Below, in pieces: positions 43,970-54,651 of a DNA stretch of 64,000 nucleotides (its first letter is position 1; every line of letters begins with the position of its first letter). The notes beneath the pieces were generated by a model. The model was not told the DNA's origin. It worked only from the letters and a program-made list of their open reading frames with translations, and did not search any database. A program made the position numbers and the translations under genes. This stretch comes from Purshia tridentata. Its lineage: Eukaryota; Streptophyta; Magnoliopsida; Rosales; Rosaceae. The DNA lies in assembly GCA_003254885.1 (NCBI GenBank), contig QANT01008508.1, forward strand, positions 1 through 64,000. The letters are read 5' to 3'.

Positions 43970-45330
43970 GGCATAAAGAGGAAAATGTTACTTTCAATCT
44001 GGCGATAGAGGTAACAACAGGGTGCAAATTGTTCCACTCTCTCAGCAGGTGTCAAAATGACTGACACCAATTGAATGAGAGAGACAAAAGGCTGCCAAAC
44101 AATCATAAACTAAGCTAACAATGCTCTAATTGCCCGAAAAATCATTTACAGCGTGAACACAGGCAAGATAAGTAGTCAGGTAACTACATCAGGAAAGCCT
44201 TCTGATCCCACTGCTGGATTCAGAATAACCAAAACCTGCCATGAAAAGGTGTAAATATGCGTCATTACATATATAAGAAGAACATCAAATGATCTTACAA
44301 CTACCTCTCAGGAAAGAATAATAGCCATAATCCCATCTACTATCAAGGACATGAATGCACACCATAGATCACATAGCTGCCAGTAATCAAACCCTTTTAA
44401 AAATACATGGTTTTTGGTTTCTCCAAAATGGTCCCACCATGTTAATTCTTTAAAAGACTGCCATCTTAATCGTAGTTTTAGAACAGGATTCTTCCTCAGA
44501 AAAGAGTTGGATTACACTACTTGTATTAACTAAAGGTGGCACAATTGAGGCTCCACTTTTAAGCTTGATGCTCTATGTGCTAAATTGATTAATAAAAAGA
44601 TTGTGTTAAGTAAACTAAGACAACAACAAAAAGGACCAATCAATCAAAATAATATCTTGCTCTAGATGAATAACCACCATTTCCTCAATCCTTGATCATT
44701 TCTTTGTTAATAATTGAACCATCTCCAAGACTAATAAAAATTTTTCGAAACAAATGTATAAAATAGAAAGGCATAAACCAGTCATATACTCCAAAAATTG
44801 ACTACTTGTAATATAGAGCAAAGTCACATTGAGAAAACTGATGAACAGATTAGAGGAGAAAATATTCATTGCCAACTCCTCTAAATATTCAAAGGAGTTA
44901 GTGTTTTTCCATCCAAAGAAAACGAAAACGAATAAGGAAAACAAAAACAAAAATAGGTTTAAACATCCATTTCAAATTGCCTTGCGTTCCTGCAATTTCT
45001 CGTCAACCAAACAGAGCAATAAAGACATACGGCAATAAATTGGAATTGAAAAATGAGAAACCAAACAAAAGAATTGGCACAAAGAGACATGTTGAAGCTT
45101 TCTAGTATTGCATTAAAGAAAATGATTTTGACGAGTTGAATTCAAAACTCACCGGGTGTCTTCGAGGCCAAGATCGGCGAGAGAGAGCAGAAACAGGGGA
45201 TCGGAGGCGTTGGTTACGAAACCGGAGCACGCGGAGAAGATTCGACGGCCATGATGAAGCCGTACATCATCAGGTTCTTCCACTTCCAGTTCCAAAATCC
45301 CGAAACCTCTTTCTCTGCGTTAATGTGTTT
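43970..45330 (-). other. 5' leader of the PI4K gene with a 917-bp intron and an upstream frame
   Basis: A leader exon ends at 45153, before the good donor GTGAGT on the minus strand. The acceptor is a CAG ending at 44236, so the second exon runs 44235 to the coding start. This gives a leader intron 44236-45152. Within the second leader stretch an ATG at 44106 opens a 97-codon frame that overlaps the kinase start in another phase and ends at 43813. If the leader is right, this frame could reduce translation. The splice sites are read by eye. Confidence 0.5.
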
Positions 45331-46594
45331 GTTTTGGTTCTTTTCGAGTTTCGAATCACATTCACATGACCTCAGTAATCATGGTTACAATATGGCGGCT
45401 TCCTTTTTCTAACTTCTGACGTGATATTACAACAAACACCTGCTTTGCACTTGGCCGCTTTTAACTCAGATTAAATGACGACCGTACATGCGATCAGGAG
45501 ATATGGTCGTGACCGTAGATGCTGTGATGCGAGATCAGTACGGACATGTCATGACGGGAACAAGTTTTGGTGGGGTCAATGGGTGATGGTGTCTTTGTCA
45601 CAAATAACACTTGTTGCTTGTTTACCGGACAGCACCAGCAGCAGGACTGCATAGAGTGGGCAGAATTGGAATTTCCATTATTAGCCGGCTAAATGACTAA
45701 TAAACCACAATTTAATTTTAATGGTTAATTTCTTTAAATGCCAATGCCCCGCAATTTGTTTCAAATATTGTTATATACCCCCCATGCGTAAAGAGTATCT
45801 TTTCGTACTCAAATGATTAACATTCTATAATCAAATATTCGAAAAATAAAAGATCAAAAGAAAATGAGAAGAGTATCTTTGGCGAGTGAAACTTTTATGT
45901 CTACAGTCTACTTCAACATGTGATACTATAAAATAGCATGTAATTAGATAGATAGCCACAATAAGTAATAAGTTAATTGTCTCATGTCTTCTAATTAGGG
46001 AAGGTTTTGTTGGGCTTTGAGAAATAGTAGGCTCTCATGTATGCCTCGCCTATGGACTCAAAAAGTTGGGTTTGATGAAAGAAGGTGGGCTCCCTCATCC
46101 CCGTTCCAAACACCAAACCACCAACGAACTTAGTGACTTGGGGCCATCATTATGATCCTATCATTCCAACAAAGGAGATTACTGCTAGAGGGTCCCAACA
46201 CAGTGGGCTACTCTTTCACAGACAATTCGGCCAGGGTTGCTATTGCTAGGTTTTTGTTTCTTGGGCTCGGCCCCCAATAGACTGCAAAAACTGATTTCAA
46301 TTACAAATTTCAAACTACCCATTATAGAGCGGACTTTACACATATCTTTCAACCTTTATCATTTTTTCTTACACAATCAACATCAATAACAACACAACAA
46401 AGAGGCCATTGTTCGATAGGTCAGTTGAAAAAGTCGTAGATTACTCACAGCGCATCAAAGAAAAAACAATACAACGAAAAGAAAATTAGGATTACAAGAA
46501 TGTACTTGTATTACACATTAAAGAAATGTTTTTATTATGACACTCAAGATTCGGAGTTTTCAATATGTGATGCCCATATCATATTGTAGCAACA
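45331..46594. other. Intergenic region upstream of the PI4K gene; no gene seen
   Basis: Contains the PI4K promoter near 45330-45450. No repeat or gene recognised. Confidence 0.4.
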
Positions 46595-46740
46595 TCATCC
46601 AAACTCCATCAAATGGAGGAGGTGGTCCTGACCAAAAACTCCATAATGTGCTAAAAGGGTGCCAAGTGCTGCACCAAAACCATAACAAGCGAAAGCCTTG
46701 AAAGCTAATCCAACCCAAATGGAATGGGAACTTATGTTTT
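46595..46740 (-). pseudogene. Coding-like stretch, possible gene remnant or 3' exon
   Basis: The minus strand reads IWVGLAFKAFACYGFGAALG followed by TLLAHYGVFGQDHLLHLMEFG and a stop at 46595. This has the look of a real small membrane protein end (hydrophobic helix, Gly-rich, then an amphipathic tail). The frame has no ATG upstream within the open part, and no convincing acceptor was found. It may be a remnant, or a last exon whose earlier exons I could not find. The family is unknown to me. Confidence 0.25.
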
Positions 46741-46847
46741 GGAATCTAGGCTGCTGCCACGATCGATGGAGACACTTGTCCCACCCCAGGAGGAGCCACG
46801 TTTCAGTTATAAGGACCAGGCAAAAACAAAAGTGCACGCGAGACCAG

Positions 46848-47894
46848 CACGTGAGTGCGCCACGTCAGTCTCATCAGTTGGACCCCACCTCTCACTTTCA
46901 CACTTTCAATGACCCATAAACGACAGGTCACTTGGAAAAGGCAAGCACATGCCCCCACTCATGGTTTTGGTTCGCCCCTTTCACTTTTTCTTCCGGACGG
47001 GTAATGTAATTTCGCGGGTCCCGCTCCACACGCCCACGTGACACCGTCACGAGAAAGAAAGAGAGAGTTAGAAATCCCCGCACCGCCTAGCACGTGCTCT
47101 CCACGTTATTACTATAATACCCCTATATAGAGCTATCACATTAGCCATGCGTGAATTGAGACGCGGCCATGCTGTGACCAGTTACCTATTGCCCATACTC
47201 ACTTTCTCATCTCAAACGGCGACATTAACAAAAACTAACGGCGATCAACGGCGTTAAGTCAGAAAGCAACGGAGACAAAGCAGCGAAGGGATGGTAATGG
47301 AGGTCCCCACCACACGCGAGATGGCAGAGATGAACGGCAAGGGATGGGCGCACGTGAGTGACTGCCTGCTCACGTGCGGTGCTCAACCTATCTAACGTTC
47401 TCTCTCTCTGAGTGGGAAAGTAGGGTCCCGTCACGTCATTATAGAGCATACGTATGCTTATCACATGGCTAAGGCTAAGGGTATAGTACAGCAACAGTAG
47501 TAGTATATATTTACCACCAATCAAAAACCATTTTCAGTGCCCAAAACCCTACCATGCCTACTTTGCATTTAGACCTACAGCCACCGCGACCAAACGACAC
47601 TGCCCTTGATTTTGGAAATAAGTCGTACGTGCATGATTTATCAATAAACGACGCCATTCATCACCTTGTGTGTGTAATATGGAACTTAACGAATCTGAGA
47701 GTGGCGAAACCACTTTAAACCATCCCAAAACCGCCTTTCCAATTTTTCTTTTTTAATATTAAAAAATATAGAAGGAAAACGGATCGCGTAATGTATTGGG
47801 TTGAGGGAGGTGGGACCCGCAAACATGGCACAGTGAGTTGGCCACGTGATTTGGGAGGCTGACGATGTGGTAGGCAGACATTTTCAATCACGTG
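46848..47894. promoter_or_regulatory. Dense cluster of G-boxes (CACGTG)
   Basis: Seven exact CACGTG palindromes lie at 46848, 47035, 47091, 47351, 47371, 47843 and 47889. Chance would give about 0.26 in this length with even base use. Other ACGT cores (CCACGTCA, CCACGTTA, GTCACGTCA) lie between them. The block is richer in GC than its surroundings. A CTATATAG lies at about 47124-47131. G-boxes bind bZIP and bHLH factors and are frequent in light and ABA-regulated promoters. No protein gene with clear coding sequence starts here; the nearest are the PI4K gene 1.5 kb to the left and BIM1 6 kb to the right. Confidence 0.55.
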
Positions 47895-49883
47895 ATGTGG
47901 TGCGGATTCTTCGGGCAAACTGACACGCGTCCGTGCCGTAAAAGGCGACGAGAAAAATAATTAGTGCCCTTCTAAGATTTCTTTAATGTAATTAACTTTT
48001 AGCTGTAAATTATTAAACTAATGATATGTCAGTGAGTGAGAAATAGAGAAGGAATGGAAAATCCGTTATCCTCTATGAGTTTCTAACTCAAAGACACGCA
48101 AAAATGATTTGTTAACTAATCCCTATAAGGATTCCTTAAGAAGGGAATGTCCATGTTACGCCGAAACACTCTGTTACTAAAACAAAACCCATTTTTTAAG
48201 CCTTTCCCAAATTTACACCTGCAATTACGTGTTCTTTGTTTCTTTCCATTTTCAATAAATTAAACCCCGATTTGGTAAAATGAGCTTTTAATTAGGTAAA
48301 TTACTAACATAGCAATTAGTGTGAGAAAAAAATTCTGATATCTTGGGATAGATTTTAATTTTCAATTCATAGTGATATCGTTTGAAAATGCATCTCTTTT
48401 GCCCCTTATTGCTCTTGTTATTGCTATATAAAAAAAATATTACTCTTTTGGCCCATATTGCTACATGGTGCATGAACCCAGTGTGCTGTCTTTAAGGTAT
48501 TGGAATCTTTAATCACTTTACTATAAGTTTTTTATTAAATTTTAATCACTTTACGATAAGATGTTTAGTGTAGGTAGGGTTAGAGAGAAGTGGCCACAAT
48601 AAGCTATTCATATTCTCTCAAGTTATAGCCCCTCTAGGGCCTCTAGATTATTATATGAAAGTTTTATATGATTAACATTATTTTATGTATATATTCCCCC
48701 AATGTAATTGTTTGAAGCTTCAATTATAGGATAAAGGTGTCGACTCTTTATGGATATCATAACAAACATTGTTTATGTACCGGCATATTGTCCGACTCAT
48801 TTGAAAGGTTTAACATGATACAGTGGTAAAATGAATATATTAATAAAATTATAAAATTAATAATTGATTAAGATCGATAAATCTAATTATTAAAAGTGTT
48901 GCTCTAACTATCCCTATATTAGAAATATTTGAAGTAGTGGAATTGTGGGAGTGGAAAGCAAGAAGGGGTCACAGAGTTTGTTTGGTTGGCTGATCGAAAG
49001 CAGTAAAGTGGCGTTGATGTGGTTGTATTTTTTGCACGTGAGGTGAGGGGTCAAGTCAGGTGGCCCAGGGCACTGGGCTTGCTTCTGTGACGACAACCAT
49101 GAAAATGACCGCACATCACTTTTCAGGTCACATCTTCGATCCGGGGCGGTTCAGCTACTACCAGTGCCCACTCTCTTTTTATGCTAAATTGCACTTACTA
49201 CTCCGCTTCTTACCATTTTATAAATTTTAATACGTAATTAGATTTAAATTGTTCTTAAAAATATAATAAGGCAGAAATATTTTAGACAGTTTATATAATT
49301 TATTAGTGGAATTTATTTAACCGGGTTAGTTATTTTTTTCTTAATTATAAATTTATAATTAATTTAACTTTTTAAACTATATTAATCACAAAATACTTAA
49401 AATATTTATTTATATGTGCTACCATATACCATATACTGTAGCTATTCTTATAGACAATGATTAAAAAATTTTAGATAAATTTAAGAGGCCTGAGATTGAA
49501 TTGTGTAGATGAGCTTTGATTTATAACAAAATGGGAGTAAATCGCAGACAATCTATGATGATGTTAAATCTATATGATGCGATGCAAGATATGATAGCAT
49601 TAACGACTCATTGTTAAGTAGATGCACTGCATGCATGTGGGGTTCATTTTGTCCATACAAACTTTTATCCTATTCATAGGGTGGTCACGTGTGGAGCTTA
49701 ATTGGGTTGGAGTCTAGTTTAAGTACAAGTACAATTAATTTTTCTCAAATGACTCAGTGTCTTGATAAATTAAAAAAAAAAAAAACTGATGTCAAGGTGA
49801 TTATATATAGACGTAAGTTTAAACATCAAAGCAAATTGGCGGTTTTTTTAAAAATTAAATGAAAAAAAAATAGAAATTTAGGA
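47895..49883. other. Intergenic region; no gene seen
   Basis: AT-rich DNA. Isolated CACGTG boxes occur at 49035 and 49686. No frame with coding character. Confidence 0.4.
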
Positions 49884-49960
49884 TTAAATACCAAGTTTTA
49901 ATACTTTTTTACAAAATCAGTTTTACTCATAATTTTTAGGTTTGGCCACTAACTAATGAA

Positions 49961-50308
49961 CTTGATTTTTAGAATAGGTCACAAATTTACAGCCATTTAT
50001 TTTGGGCTTTATTTGTTTGACAAATTTGCCTTTCTATTGTACTTTGGCCCACATATGATGGGTCTTAGATAAAATTTATAAAGTTTTGATAAAATTGTCT
50101 TTGATAATTTTACATTGTCTTGGAAATTAGCTAACTTGATTTTTAGAATAGGTCACAAATTTACAGTCATTTATTTTGGGCTTTATTTGTTTGACAAATT
50201 TGCCTTTTTATTGTACTTTGGCCCACATATGATGGGTCTTAGATAAAATTTATAAAGTTTTGATAAAATTGTCTTTGATAATTTTATATTGTCTTGGAAA
50301 TTAGCTAA
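49961..50308. repeat. Tandem direct duplication, 2 x 174 bp
   Basis: 49961-50134 and 50135-50308 are nearly identical, each with CTTGATTTTTAGAATAGGTC and GCCCACATATGATGGGTCTT. Only a few bases differ, so it is recent. Confidence 0.85.
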
Positions 50309-50450
50309 TATAGTCTCAACTTCAGTTTTAGTTGTGACTGTATGACACTCAACTTTAAATTCAGTTGTAACTAAATGACAGTCACAGCTAAATTGTGATA
50401 CAGTCACGTGCAGTTAGATTGTGACTGAATTAAAATTCTTTTTAAGAGAA

Positions 50451-50554
50451 ATTGTACTACAATATAGTATAAATAGAGGTTAAAACAATACTTTTACTCA
50501 AAATTGTACTACAATATAGTATAAATAGAGGTTAAAACAATACTTTTACTCAAA
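50451..50554. repeat. Tandem direct duplication, 2 x 52 bp
   Basis: 50451-50502 and 50503-50554 are identical copies beginning ATTGTACTACAATATAGTAT and ending CTTTTACTCAAA-like sequence. Confidence 0.85.
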
Positions 50555-50770
50555 ATAATGCTAAGAGTTGTCTTTTTCAACTTACTAAGATAATCACAAC
50601 TAAATTGTAAGACAGTCACAGTGAGATGTGTAGTGGCATGTGATGTAATATTTGTAAATTATAGTGCCCTTTATTATATTATTATGTTTGACTTTTCAAC
50701 TAGTACCTAATCTAAAATGCTATTAAATTTAGATACCTAAACTAAAAAATTATTAAAATTTGGTATTTAA

Positions 50771-52947
50771 AGTCAATTAACCTAAAAAATAATTGGGTGC
50801 TTTAAGTCATTAAAGTTTGTAGGATGAAAACTATGTTTGTTGGGTTAATATAAAACAATAATAACAACAATTATTAGTTGTCAAACTGCTCCATTAAAAT
50901 TTTAAATTATTTATTTCTAAAATAATATTATTATCTTCCTTTTCTCTGATAGAGCTTGAAGTAAGTAAGTAAGCAGCTTCCCACATCAAAATTCCAAAAT
51001 ATATTGGTGCTGCTTACTATATTGTTATGTAGAGGAAAATATTTTCTTATTCATAATTAAGACATGATGATCGACATGCACGGTTTTAGCCTCTTATAAA
51101 ACAGGAGGAGTATACTTAATTAATTAAGATAATTGCATGACTAGTTAATTTAATGAATTAATTGGAAGAAAACAAGTGTTTGCAAGCATCTTACTGGGTC
51201 CTATTTGTGGGTGGGCGTCACATGACAATTCATAACATTATATTATCTAATTAATCTAATTATTGCTTGACACGGCTTTTGGCTTATTAACGAACCACAT
51301 GTTCCCTAAAAATGTATCATATCCAATATATTTTGGAAAATGACAACTTTAAAATGTCCAAAGAAACACGGGTTCGAGGCATCTAAAAAATTAATTTATT
51401 GTAAAGATTAATTAAGCGGTGCCCAACGTTGAATTGGGATTGGGTGGGAGTAGAATACTGATATGATCGAAATTGACATACATGGTACGTACGACTTGTG
51501 AATTGAGAGCCATGTTCTTCCAATTTTAATATTAATTATTCTAATTAATATTTTAAAAAAAGTAAAATTAATTATTCTAATATTTAACTAAGAAATGCAT
51601 AGAAAGGAAATGGATGAAAATTAAGATATTGTCACGCCAAGCTGTTCCATAATCCCCCATTGTATATATATAAATATATTTATGCATTGCAATGTGAATG
51701 CTTGCCATGATTGTCGGAGATTAATGGAGATAAAAGAACCAGATATATATTTCTTAGTTAATTAGCATTAATTAAGATTCTCTATAAACAATACGGATTG
51801 AAGAATAAGAATCCATGAGAAATATATGTACATTATACAAAATATTATTATTTATTCATGTTGTTTAAATTTTTTTAATTATAATTTATGCGTTAAATAT
51901 ATAGCATACATTTACAGCTGGATGACTCCAAATTAATTTCCAACCTAAAAGGATCAATGCTTCTAACTTGGCTTGCATTTCCCAAAATAATAATTGGATT
52001 TCTTAAGGAAAAAAAGGAAGTTCATTATTTGAGAGAGGGGATAAGATAACACTGTATTCAAAAAAAAAAAAAGTAATTTTGAAATACCCCCAAATTTTTG
52101 TGGAGGGGTGGGTGGGTCTGAAAGGGCACATTGGGAAGTGCAATCGCAATACCCAGAGCTATAAAAGTCCCGCATCCTTGAGGAGAGAGAGAAGAGCGGG
52201 AGTGGGGGAGGCACGTGACATTTCCTCCTTTTCCACCAACATCCTCTTCCTCTCAGCTGGTGATGAGCTCGTCAACAGTAATAATAAAATTAGAATGGAT
52301 AATTAATGGGGATCTGTGCGCTAATCATCACCAGCTCCAACTCCAAGTAAGAGTCTCCTTTGTTTGTTAATTAAATCTCCGATAAATTAAGAAAACGACG
52401 GAGTCAACATGTTACTGTTCCGACGTCAACGCTGTTAGTTTACCCTCACGTGACTAATTTTATCCATTTCCTCTGTACTTGATCGATCTACGTAGTTGTT
52501 ACGTGAGCGAGTAAAGTAACTTGGCTTCCCTGCCACAAATTAGCTCTAACTCCCAGACGTACAGACACAGACTTGGCCCTGCCCTGCCCACAATGCACGT
52601 GCACATTAAGTACGTACTTCCACAGTGAACCACTGTTCCTTCCATGGGAAATGTTACGATACGGGCACAACATGGGACGTCTATGTATTTACTATTTATG
52701 ATCTTTGGATTAATCCCCGTTATATCTTCATCATCTCCTTCAAAGTTTTGGTTTCGGAACATATTTTGTACGTGTATGGGTAAACATTTCACTCATCGAA
52801 ACATGTTAATTGCTATGACATCTTAATCATCTCCATCAACCTAGTTCTATTATATTTAATTATGTTTTAAATTATCCATCTACCTACACTTTTTATGTTC
52901 TAATACTTTTTTATTATTATTACAAACAATTGACCATTCAATATAAG
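50771..52947. other. Intergenic region; no convincing gene
   Basis: Mostly AT-rich. G-boxes recur at 52211, 52446 and 52595. An isolated TATA-like site is listed separately. No protein-coding frame is convincing. Confidence 0.4.
52160..52167 (+). promoter_or_regulatory. Isolated TATA-like site with possible transcript start
   Basis: TATAAAAG is followed 40-90 bp later by a CT-rich leader-like stretch and, at 52263, an ATG opening a 35-codon frame. At 52347 a strong donor-like AAGTAAGAG appears. This could be the first exon of a non-coding RNA or of a small gene; I could not find a continuation. Confidence 0.25.
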
Positions 52948-53212
52948 CCAATATAATGTTTACTTGGTTGGATTAAATTCTAGTTTCAATGGCGAATTGT
53001 GGAGTAACTTTTAAACACCCTTAATTTAGATCTAGCTTTGGCCTTTAGCAATAGAAGTAATTTTTTATTTCTTTTAATTACCAATATAATGTTTACTTGG
53101 TTGGATTAAATTCTAATTTCAATGGCGGATTGTGGAGTAACTTTTAAACACCCTTAATTTAGATCTAGCTTTAGCCTTTACCAATAGAAGTAATTTTTTA
53201 TTTCTTTTAATT
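52948..53212. repeat. Tandem direct duplication, 2 x 133 bp
   Basis: 52948-53080 and 53081-53212 share CCAATATAATGTTTACTTGG, GGAGTAACTTTTAAACACCC and TTTAGATCTAGCTTT with only about four mismatches. Confidence 0.85.
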
Positions 53213-53663
53213 TTCTTCTGGCGATTTATGAACCAAGATTTCTTCATTGGAAAAAAAAAAAAAAACTCTTTATTTATATAATTTCTTTTCTAATCTAAAT
53301 AGTGTAATTTCCATCATATGTGTACAAACGGACACAAACACAAACCAAAGTAAAGAAAGCTATTACTCGGGATTGCCAATCATAAAAAGAATAAATAAAA
53401 ATTGGGATTGCCGAAAACATAAAAAAATGAAGCAAAACTTCAAAAGTAAAATAATTGTGTTCCGTGAAGCCCATATAAGGCCTTACCCAGTTAGACAAAA
53501 CGGCGACGCATAGCATCAAAACAAAACCCTTCCGTTCAGCACTTAACGCCGTCAACCCCGCCGCAACGTCCTTATATCGAACGCCGGTTTCACCTAACGG
53601 AAAACAGCCAAACAAATATATAAAAAAAAATAAAAAAAACAGAAAGCAAGCAAATGGAAACTG

Positions 53664-53670
53664 TATAAAA
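53664..53670 (+). promoter_or_regulatory. TATA box of BIM1
   Basis: TATAAAA in the context CTGTATAAAAGATC. A leader exon would start near 53695, end at 54030 before GTATAT, and resume at 54316 after TGCAG. A GA-rich run at 53715-53728 lies in the leader. Confidence 0.55.
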
Positions 53671-54415
53671 GATCTTCAGCCAAAGAAGTCACACACAAAC
53701 CCACAAAGAAATAGAAAGAGAGAGAGAGGGTCCGACTTCGACAAGCCCAGACCATCGGCGCTGTTGGCTATCAGAACGAGGAATTTAAAAAGGAGAGAGA
53801 GGCTGAAAGAATTTTTAAAAAGCTGAATTTTTTGCTCGAATTATTTTGTTTGTTTGTTCTTGCATTTCTTCGATCTTTACCGAACATACCAACCGTCTTT
53901 GGGAGCTCTGATGAATTCGGAGCACTTTCTACACTGCGTACAGTGCGGAATTCGATTATAGTTTCCGCTCCGGAAGCACTTGGGAGCAGAAGCTTCACGT
54001 GAATTGCTGTAATTCAAATCACACAAACAGGTATATATTCATATTTTTCTTTGCTTAATTTTCAATTTTCGAACTTGTTTATGGATCTTATTCAGCTTTT
54101 GAGTTTGCAGCTATTGCTTTTGTGAAATTTAGGTTGATGACTCTGAATTGTGTTTATAAGTCTCGAAGCTGCTTGATATGCTGAAATTTAATTATTTTCG
54201 TTGTTATTTTTCTTCTCCGGTCATAATTCAATAATAGATTTGTGGAATTCTGTGATTTTACGTCGTGGTTGATGCACTTACGAAGAGTGAAAATTTGGTG
54301 TCAAAAAATATGCAGGTAATTAAGCAATTGCTCCGCCGGAATTGTTTTCATCTCGAGTCTTGTCTCTTGTGACGGCTTTAGCAGAGCTTGTGATTTTGGC
54401 CTCTTCAGAAAGTGA

Positions 54416-54475
54416 ATGTGCCTCCGATCTTCTGGTGGAGGCATTCAAAATTTTCCGAACGGATCTAGGAATTAA
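54416..54475 (+). other. Upstream open reading frame in the BIM1 leader
   Basis: An ATG at 54416 opens 19 codons (MCLRSSGGGIQNFPNGSRN) ending in TAA, 176 bp before the BIM1 start and wholly within the second leader exon. It may affect translation. There is no sign of conservation to judge from here. Confidence 0.4.
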
Positions 54476-54651
54476 ACACCTACTCCAAACAAAATTTGAG
54501 CTTCGTCTCGAACTTTAATAATTTCGAAAAAGAATTCCAACTGGTATCCGAGAATTCACTGAATTTTGGCGAGTTTTGATTATTCAAATACCACCAAAAT
54601 TTCGTAGAGAATTTTCCGCGCAAAAATAATATCTATCGAACCGGCCTGTGG

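Larger units (their letters stand above)
49884..50770. mobile_element. Possible non-autonomous element with terminal inverted repeats
   Basis: The left end reads TTAAATACCAAGTTTTAATA and the reverse complement of the right end reads TTAAATACCAAATTTTAATA, each followed by a T-rich run. No coding frame lies between them, and the interior holds two tandem duplications. Target duplications were not clear. It may be a MITE or a small Mutator-like derivative. Confidence 0.4.

Noticed and set aside
51360-51385. tRNA-like B-box phrase GGGTTCGAGGC
   Set aside because: No A box, acceptor stem or anticodon arm around it.
52580-52605. Possible miR164-like similarity around GCACGTGCA
   Set aside because: Only the GCACGTGCA part matches; the rest of the mature sequence and a hairpin are missing. 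It is a G-box.
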